From Bacteroidetes bacterium UBA1935 (GTDB taxonomy: Bacteria > Bacteroidota > Bacteroidia > Chitinophagales > Chitinophagaceae): a stretch of 64,000 nt of DNA. The first letter of the stretch is position 1. Each line of letters begins with the position of its first letter. The notes under the pieces are model-generated. The model searched no databases. It saw only the letters and a program-made list of their open reading frames with translations, and was not told the origin of the DNA. The position numbers and the translations under genes are program-made. Location of the stretch: NCBI GenBank assembly GCA_002337045.1, contig DDFF01000015.1:1-64000 (forward strand), read 5' to 3'. Shown here one piece after another: positions 59,326-64,000 of the stretch.

Positions 59326-60036
59326 TCATGCAATGCCTATCTGCCTTACCAGTGCTCGTTTGGCAATAGGGAGCAGTGTTTCGTCCAGTGGTACAGGTAG
59401 CGGGTACTCGATGCTAAAGACGGCAGGGTTGGGCAATGTACGGATGGCTTTTATGATATCGCGTTTGATGCTCTCGTAGGTGTTGGCTATACTGTTTTGC
59501 CAGGTGTCTATATAGCTCAGGCGTATGCCACGGTACTTATCGTTCTGGTTTTCAAAAAGGGTGATGGTGTAGTTGTAAGCCTTCACTTCACTATAGTTAC
59601 CATAGCGTACCAGTACATAGCCCTCGTTCTTGTACAGCGGCATGATGCCTACGGGTTCTATGCGCAGTTGCTTCTCTATCTGTTCATAGAGTTCGGCGCC
59701 GTTATCCAGTGTGGGCTTCATTTGTGCCAGTGCATATTGTATGATGTTTTCCAGTTCTTGCATAATGGCATTGTCCTGCAGCATCTCTTCATACACCAGT
59801 TCCAGCTTTTGCAGGTTTACATTGCTTAGCTGTTTAGGAAAGCTATCCTGCATCAGCTTCTTATGTTCTTTGAAAGCCAGTAGATTGTTGTAGTGGAAGA
59901 CGATATCGCCCAGTTGAGGGTATAGCTTGTGTTCGGTAAAGTATTGGTTTACCTCTTGCAGGTAGGCAAGCAGTCGGTACTTCTGTAGCTCAAAGTCTAT
60001 ATACCCTTCCATAAACCATGTTTCGCTCAGCTTCAT
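59326..60036 (-). CDS. Conserved protein of unknown function
   Basis: 236 residues without signal peptide. Begins MKLSETWFMEGYIDFELQKY; the first half is helical with a possible coil (KLELVYEEMLQDNAIMQELE), and residues about 120-215 form mixed strands and helices (VGIMPLYKNEGYVLVRYGNY; NYTITLFENQNDKYRGIRLS). Probably cytosolic. I do not recognise the family by name. Upstream, the 88 bases to 60125 separate it from the NMO operon end. Confidence 0.7.
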   Translation of the reverse strand: MKLSETWFMEGYIDFELQKYRLLAYLQEVNQYFTEHKLYPQLGDIVFHYNNLLAFKEHKKLMQDSFPKQLSNVNLQKLELVYEEMLQDNAIMQELENIIQYALAQMKPTLDNGAELYEQIEKQLRIEPVGIMPLYKNEGYVLVRYGNYSEVKAYNYTITLFENQNDKYRGIRLSYIDTWQNSIANTYESIKRDIIKAIRTLPNPAVFSIEYPLPVPLDETLLPIAKRALVRQIGIA

Positions 60037-60124
60037 AACTTACGGATTTACTCCTAATATACTCAATCAAACCTAATGCCGCAATGGTTTAGTATTGTAA
60101 TCTGAATGTTAAAAAGCTGTAAGG

Positions 60125-61183
60125 TCAATCAAGCCCTGCTATCAATTCCTGCATCAGTGCTTGGGCTGTTTGCCGTTTTGTGATGGCTGCAATCTGCCCA
60201 CCCCAATATGCAATCAGGTCTTCATTGCCCGTCTCTGTAGCGTGCTTTCGCAGTGTCGACATGAATGTAGTCTGCAAAGGGAATGGAGCAGTGCTTGCAT
60301 CTTGCGGGATGAGTTGAGTTACTATATTGCTCAGTACTCTTCCCAATCTTCCTGTGTATACTTTGGTAAGTGTTGTGTGTCTGCTTTTGTCGGATGTCAG
60401 GGCGTCTTTATGTTTGTCAGTTGCGCCCGATTCATCTGTAGCAAGGAATGCAGTGCCTACCTGCACGCCTGCAGCTCCTAATGCCATTGCAGCCCTTACC
60501 CCTTTGGCATCTGCAATACCACCTGCTGCTATTATCGGGATGTTGAGGTGTTCGGTGAGTATACGTGTAAGGGCAAAAGAGCCATGCAGCGATTCGTAGG
60601 CTGGTTTTAAAAAGGAAGGGCGATGACCGCCTGCTTCAAAACCACTTGCTACTATGGCATCAACACCTGCCTCTTCCAAGGCGATTGCTTCGTCTATAGT
60701 AGTTGCGGCACCTATGGTTTTTATGCCGAGCTTTCTGCAATCTTGTAGTATAACTGTGTCGGGTATGCCAAATACAAAGCTGAATACCGCAGGCTTCATG
60801 CATAGCACTATCTCTGCCTGTTGTTCAAATTTGCTTATTGCGTTGGCAGGTTTAGATGGCAATGCCAATCCTTGTTCTTTGAAGATGGGTTCGAATAGTT
60901 TGCATAGCTGCAGGTATGCATCGTCTGTATAGTTGGCGCTCGCTGCATCCGTGTCATTTACCCATAGGTTTATATTAAAAGGCTTGTCCGTAGCATTTCT
61001 GATATCCGTTATCATTTCAGCCAATGCTTGCGGCTCCAATTGATAACCGCCATAGCCGCCAAGTCCACCTGCATCAGATACTGCAGCAACCAGTTTGACG
61101 GAGGATAACCCTCCGCCAAATGGTCCCTGTAATATAGGATAGCGTATGCCTAATAATGAGTTGATATTGTGTTTGCTATCCAT
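60125..61183 (-). CDS. Nitronate monooxygenase (NMO/2-nitropropane dioxygenase family)
   Basis: 352 residues. TIM barrel binding FMN: GIRYPILQGPFGGGLSSVKL at the N terminus, GLGGYGGYQLEPQ, and AIVASGFEAGGHRPSF with the His that acts in catalysis in class I NMO. C-terminal IIAAGGIADAKGVRAAMALG, AAGVQVGTAFLATDESG completes the FMN phosphate site. Converts alkyl nitronates to carbonyl compounds; many homologues act on other flavin substrates. Last gene of the leftward operon; overlaps the NTF2 gene by 8 bases. Confidence 0.9.
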   Translation of the reverse strand: MDSKHNINSLLGIRYPILQGPFGGGLSSVKLVAAVSDAGGLGGYGGYQLEPQALAEMITDIRNATDKPFNINLWVNDTDAASANYTDDAYLQLCKLFEPIFKEQGLALPSKPANAISKFEQQAEIVLCMKPAVFSFVFGIPDTVILQDCRKLGIKTIGAATTIDEAIALEEAGVDAIVASGFEAGGHRPSFLKPAYESLHGSFALTRILTEHLNIPIIAAGGIADAKGVRAAMALGAAGVQVGTAFLATDESGATDKHKDALTSDKSRHTTLTKVYTGRLGRVLSNIVTQLIPQDASTAPFPLQTTFMSTLRKHATETGNEDLIAYWGGQIAAITKRQTAQALMQELIAGLD

Positions 61184-61550
61184 GGCTGATGTTTGTGAAG
61201 AGCTTATTTACAATCCACCATCTGCCACTCACTTTAGATAGCGAAATGAACTCATGGTAGTTATTGCCCAGCATGGGTACATGCAGTTTGGTCATGGCAT
61301 TATTGCCTAGGACTTCAATGCCAGTTATACTCATGTTGAAGGGTTCATTATTATCTGCAGGGCTTTTCCTATTACTTACAGCCGTAGTGAATTCTTCCAA
61401 CGATTTCATGTATTCACTGCCATTGATATCTCCCCAAAGTATTGCAGTAGGATGGAATGCCTGCTTTAATCTGTTGATGTCGCCATTATACAAGCCCATG
61501 AAGTAATCATTGATTACTTGACTAATTTCCTCAACTTCTTTGTTATACAT
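61176..61550 (-). CDS. NTF2-like protein (SnoaL/lumazine-binding-like)
   Basis: 124 residues. EEISQVINDYFMGLYNGDIN, RLKQAFHPTAILWGDING, ITGIEVLGNNAMTKLHVPML, NYHEFISLSKVSGRWWIVNK form the NTF2-like cone (Lumazine_bd_2 type). Small enzymes or ligand binders; substrate unknown. 11 bases after the DJ-1 gene; overlaps NMO. Confidence 0.88.
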   Translation of the reverse strand: MYNKEVEEISQVINDYFMGLYNGDINRLKQAFHPTAILWGDINGSEYMKSLEEFTTAVSNRKSPADNNEPFNMSITGIEVLGNNAMTKLHVPMLGNNYHEFISLSKVSGRWWIVNKLFTNISHG

Positions 61551-61561
61551 ATATAGTGGTA

Positions 61562-62317
61562 TTAGTAAAGACGATTGAATAAGATTTCGGCTACCTTTTC
61601 TGAAGATTGCGGATTCTGTCCCGTTATCAGCAGTCCGTCTTCTATGGCAAATGAAGACCAGTCGTTACCTTTTTCATAATTGGCACCACGTTCTTTCAGT
61701 TTGTCTTCCAGCGAGAACGGCACTACTTCTGTTAGCTGAACGGCAGACTCTTCTGTATTACAAAAGCTTGTAAGGCGTTTGCCATTGATGATGTAGTTGC
61801 CCGATTTGTCTTTCACGTTTACCAATGCTGCCGAGCCATGACATACAAAGGCTACTGGCTTATTGTTGTTATAGAATGATGATATAAGGTTGATGGAGTG
61901 TTTGTCCTTCGACAAATCCCACATTGGGCCATGACCACCCGGGTAGAAAACAGCGTCATAATCTTTGGTGTTCACTTTAGATAGTGCAACTGTATTCCTT
62001 AATACCTTTTGCGTTTCATTGTCTGCAAAGTATCGTTTGGTAGATGCTGTCTGGAATGAAGGTTCATTGCTCTTTGGGTCTATTGGGGCCTGACCTCCGT
62101 TTGGCGATGCTACCACTACTTCAATACCTTTATCTTTGAAATAGTAGTAAGGAGTGGCAAACTCTTCAATCCAGAATCCTGTTTTCTTTCCGGTGTTGCC
62201 CAGCTTGTCGTGAGATGTAAGGACAAACAATACTTTCTTTTTTGGTGTTTGTGCTGTTGCATTTAAACTAAGGATGCCTGCCAATGCCAGTAAGATGGCG
62301 CTTCTTATTTTTTTCAT
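61562..62317 (-). CDS. Secreted DJ-1/PfpI-type protein
   Basis: 251 residues with a signal peptide (ends NATAQ), so it acts in the periplasm. DJ-1/PfpI/Hsp31-type fold: catalytic Cys in VAFVCHGSAAL (C159, H160), YPGGHGPMW before it, and WIEEFATPYYYFK (E51-E52) near the N terminus. The C-terminal EDGLLITGQNPQSSEKVAE is typical. Homologues act as glyoxalases, hydrolases or chaperones. Middle gene of the operon. Confidence 0.9.
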   Translation of the reverse strand: MKKIRSAILLALAGILSLNATAQTPKKKVLFVLTSHDKLGNTGKKTGFWIEEFATPYYYFKDKGIEVVVASPNGGQAPIDPKSNEPSFQTASTKRYFADNETQKVLRNTVALSKVNTKDYDAVFYPGGHGPMWDLSKDKHSINLISSFYNNNKPVAFVCHGSAALVNVKDKSGNYIINGKRLTSFCNTEESAVQLTEVVPFSLEDKLKERGANYEKGNDWSSFAIEDGLLITGQNPQSSEKVAEILFNRLY

Positions 62318-62352
62318 TTTTTATGTTTTATAATTGAATAATTAGTTTGTGT

Positions 62353-63099
62353 CTATGCGAAAAGATGCCCTGCCACGTGGCCGCCGTCCACATTCAATAT
62401 TTCACCGGTAATGAAGTTGTTATTGGCAAGCATGTAAGCTGCTTCTGCAATGTCGTTGCCTTCGCCTATTTTACCCAGCAGGTGCAAACCGGCAAGAGCG
62501 TCTGCATTGTCAATACCTATCTTTCCTTGTAACGGACTGCGGATGATACCCGGTGCAATGGTGTTTACTTTGATATTGCTTTTGCCAAACTCTGCAGCCA
62601 ATTGGCGTGTGAGTGCATGTATGGCTCCCTTGCTGGATACAGGTGCCGATGCAGGGAAGCCCGCGATGGCATGGTCTACCAATACTGTGCCTATATTGAT
62701 GATGGAACCGCCACCATTGCCGAGCATGTTGGTAATAGCTGCCTGGCTTGTATAGAAAGTGCCTTTTAGATTTGTTTTGATGTATTTGTCTATATCAGCT
62801 TCTTCTACATCAAGAAATGGTTTTGGAGAGAAGATGCCTGCGTTGTTGATAAGTACATCTACCTTACCGAAATGTTTTATGGCTTCTTCTATCAGTGCAT
62901 TGCTGGTGTTCTTTTCACTGATGTCTCCCGCAAACACTACGGCGTTTGATGGTGAGCCGAGGCTGGCGTAAGCTTTCACAAGGTTTTCTTTGTTCAGCGA
63001 GTTCATCACGACATGATGTCCTCTTTCAATGAACAGTTTTGCTATGGCATAACCGATGCCTGTGGATGCGCCTGTTACTACAATTGTTTTTGGTTGCAT
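62353..63099 (-). CDS. SDR-family protein lacking the catalytic Tyr
   Basis: 248 residues. Cofactor motif TGASTGIG (9-16) and NNAG (85-88) are intact. The usual YxxxK reads P153-V-S-S-K157, so Pro replaces the catalytic Tyr, and the catalytic Ser position near 138 is T/V. The C-terminal RSPLQGKIGI and GEILNVDGGHVAG follow the family. It may bind NAD(P)(H) without reduction, or belong to an SDR subgroup with altered chemistry. Between the tautomerase (7 bases) and the DJ-1 protein (35 bases). Confidence 0.9.
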   Translation of the reverse strand: MQPKTIVVTGASTGIGYAIAKLFIERGHHVVMNSLNKENLVKAYASLGSPSNAVVFAGDISEKNTSNALIEEAIKHFGKVDVLINNAGIFSPKPFLDVEEADIDKYIKTNLKGTFYTSQAAITNMLGNGGGSIINIGTVLVDHAIAGFPASAPVSSKGAIHALTRQLAAEFGKSNIKVNTIAPGIIRSPLQGKIGIDNADALAGLHLLGKIGEGNDIAEAAYMLANNNFITGEILNVDGGHVAGHLFA

Positions 63100-63106
63100 G
63101 TATATA

Positions 63107-63313
63107 TTATTGTTTAGTCTTTTTTCTGATTTCTGTTACCTGCTCGCCACCTACGCCCCAGTTGTCGGTATCTATTTCATCAATAGTTACGTGGGTTAGT
63201 TGCGGGTCTTTGTTCAGCACTTCGTAAAGAAGTTTTGTAACTCCGTGAATGAGTGCTTGTTTTTGTTCTTTGGTTACACCATCGCGTGTAACTTCAATTT
63301 TTACATAAGGCAT
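63107..63313 (-). CDS. 4-Oxalocrotonate tautomerase-family protein
   Basis: 68 residues. After Met removal, Pro2 becomes the N-terminal catalytic Pro (MPYVKIEVTRDGVTKEQKQA); R and other conserved residues (RDG; TIDEIDTDNWGVGG) match the small 4-OT group. Enolizes 2-oxo acids in aromatic or nitro-compound catabolism in characterised members. First gene of the leftward operon, 200 bases from the divergent AraC gene. Confidence 0.92.
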   Translation of the reverse strand: MPYVKIEVTRDGVTKEQKQALIHGVTKLLYEVLNKDPQLTHVTIDEIDTDNWGVGGEQVTEIRKKTKQ

Positions 63314-63366
63314 AGCTTTGTGTTATTTGCTGATGCAAAGTTGTGGTGTGCGGATGCCTTAGAGAA

Positions 63367-63440
63367 TGGACAAAACAGCAATTGTATTGCACTTTATAGC
63401 ATCAATGGTGAATGCAGCAATAACGGTGTCTTTTTGTCCA
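63367..63440. promoter_or_regulatory. Inverted-repeat pair in the divergent gap (candidate AraC operator)
   Basis: TGGACAAAA (63367-63375) and its reverse complement TTTTGTCCA (63432-63440), 56 bases apart, lie between the tautomerase operon and the AraC gene. A smaller palindrome GCAATTGTATTGC (63378-63390) lies next to the left arm. Probable binding sites for the divergent regulator. Confidence 0.45.
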
Positions 63441-63484
63441 AGATTTATGTTGGATAGTGCAAGCAGTGGTAAATCAATTAATGG

Positions 63485-63492
63485 TATTTTTG
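63485..63492 (+). promoter_or_regulatory. Putative -7 box of the AraC-family gene (TATTTTTG)
   Basis: Perfect TAnnTTTG, 20 bases before the start at 63513. Confidence 0.4.
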
Positions 63493-63512
63493 CATGTAAC
63501 TGATGCAGGTGT

Positions 63513-64000
63513 ATGAAAGCCAAAAACAAAGTGATACCGATACTTAACATTGCGCAGTATTGCACAGACAGGGATGTATGGAATATTAAAGTGTCTTCCT
63601 TCAGCGAAGAGGCTTGTACCATTGCAGAGTTTGATGAGAAGCACAGGCACGATTATTATGAGATAATATGGCTGCGAAAAGGCAAGGGAATACATATGAT
63701 TGACGGTGTAGATTATGCATACAACGGCTCTGTGCTGTTTTTGTTATCTCCCGGCCAGATGCATCATATAAAACCACAGGAAAAAGCAGACGGTTATGTG
63801 GTGAAGTTTCTTCCTTCATTATTCAAACATTCTGCAGATGCGGATACTTATCTGACAGGAAACAACGTGTTTGATAATATACAGGCACAGCCGTTGCTGA
63901 AAGTTACATCGTCATTATATGCCGTGCTTGATGATGTGTTTGGTAAACTTACCACGGAGTTCAATACCGATGAGCAGGATAAAGAACGCATCATGCTTTC
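63513..64000 (+). CDS. AraC-family transcriptional regulator (partial, N-terminal part)
   Basis: The gene runs off the window end; about 162 residues are visible from MKAKNKVIPILNIAQYC. They match an N-terminal cupin sensor of AraC regulators: FDEKHRHDYYEIIWLRKGKG, HMIDGVDYAYNGSVLFLLSP, GQMHHIKPQEKADGYVVKFL. The HTH domain would follow beyond 64000. It is divergent from the five-gene oxidoreductase operon and is the likely regulator of it. Visible part is complete with no frameshift. Confidence 0.85.
   Translation, partial: MKAKNKVIPILNIAQYCTDRDVWNIKVSSFSEEACTIAEFDEKHRHDYYEIIWLRKGKGIHMIDGVDYAYNGSVLFLLSPGQMHHIKPQEKADGYVVKFLPSLFKHSADADTYLTGNNVFDNIQAQPLLKVTSSLYAVLDDVFGKLTTEFNTDEQDKERIML

Overview
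The window reads as chromosome of a Bacteroidota bacterium, most likely of the Chitinophagaceae or a close relative. Six proteins end in YPNP-type type IX secretion (T9SS) sorting domains. There is a TonB-dependent receptor with a carboxypeptidase-like N-terminal domain, several lipoproteins with basic or acidic residues after the lipobox Cys, many small beta-barrel proteins, families such as DUF2911, DUF2851, DUF5362 and DUF6089, and promoter boxes of the TAnnTTTG type. Shine-Dalgarno sequences are rarely obvious. No phage, CRISPR array, tRNA or intact insertion sequence was seen. All calls come from reading the sequence; no database search was run.

Layout. 1-68: the last bases of a 5S rRNA and its terminator, so an rRNA operon lies just upstream. 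0.15-2.5 kb: a GNAT acetyltransferase, a secreted protein and the Mrp Fe-S carrier ATPase. 2.5-9.35 kb: a leftward seven-gene operon (PIG-L deacetylase, lipoprotein, an unlisted 34-residue membrane peptide, a sodium:solute symporter, GNAT, a small acidic protein, a multi-pass membrane protein). 9.4-15.7 kb: DUF2911 protein, thiamine-binding protein, PyrF, DUF2851, OsmC, a putative outer-membrane protein, LipA and a secreted protein. 15.9-24.2 kb: T9SS cargo, di-haem peroxidase, TspO, a beta-barrel protein, and a TonB receptor paired with a T9SS beta-helix protein. 24.2-30.1 kb: histidine kinase, LOG-family protein, lipoprotein, DUF985 cupin, tudor-like protein and an ABC exporter. 30.3-34.5 kb: acyl-CoA ligase, the tRNA selenouridine pair selU-selD and a 50-residue membrane protein. 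34.5-45.8 kb: purple-acid-type phosphatase, helical-repeat protein, T9SS proteins, DUF5362, prolyl-tRNA synthetase, a Gly/Tyr/Asn-rich repetitive protein and outer-membrane barrels. 45.8-48.2 kb and 54.6-56.5 kb: two two-gene islands, each bracketed by copies of the same intergenic repeat. Between and after them: ParE, T9SS cargo, a pentapeptide-repeat protein, a candidate permuted papain-fold protein, a LURP-one-like protein, MmcQ/YjbR, a terminase-small-subunit-like protein carrying an in-frame palindromic element, NDH-2, and a missed 59-residue protein. 60.1-64.0 kb: a five-gene leftward oxidoreductase operon divergent from an AraC-family regulator cut by the window end.

Genes that appear to work together: selU with selD (2-selenouridine in tRNA); the ABC ATPase with its permease; the TonB receptor with the beta-helix protein, which share an upstream sequence motif; the small membrane peptide with the symporter; and the AraC regulator with the tautomerase-SDR-DJ-1-NTF2-NMO operon. 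The most unusual features are the repeat-bracketed islands, the palindromic element translated inside a coding gene, the symporter's small upstream partner, and the shared motif at the TonB receptor pair.
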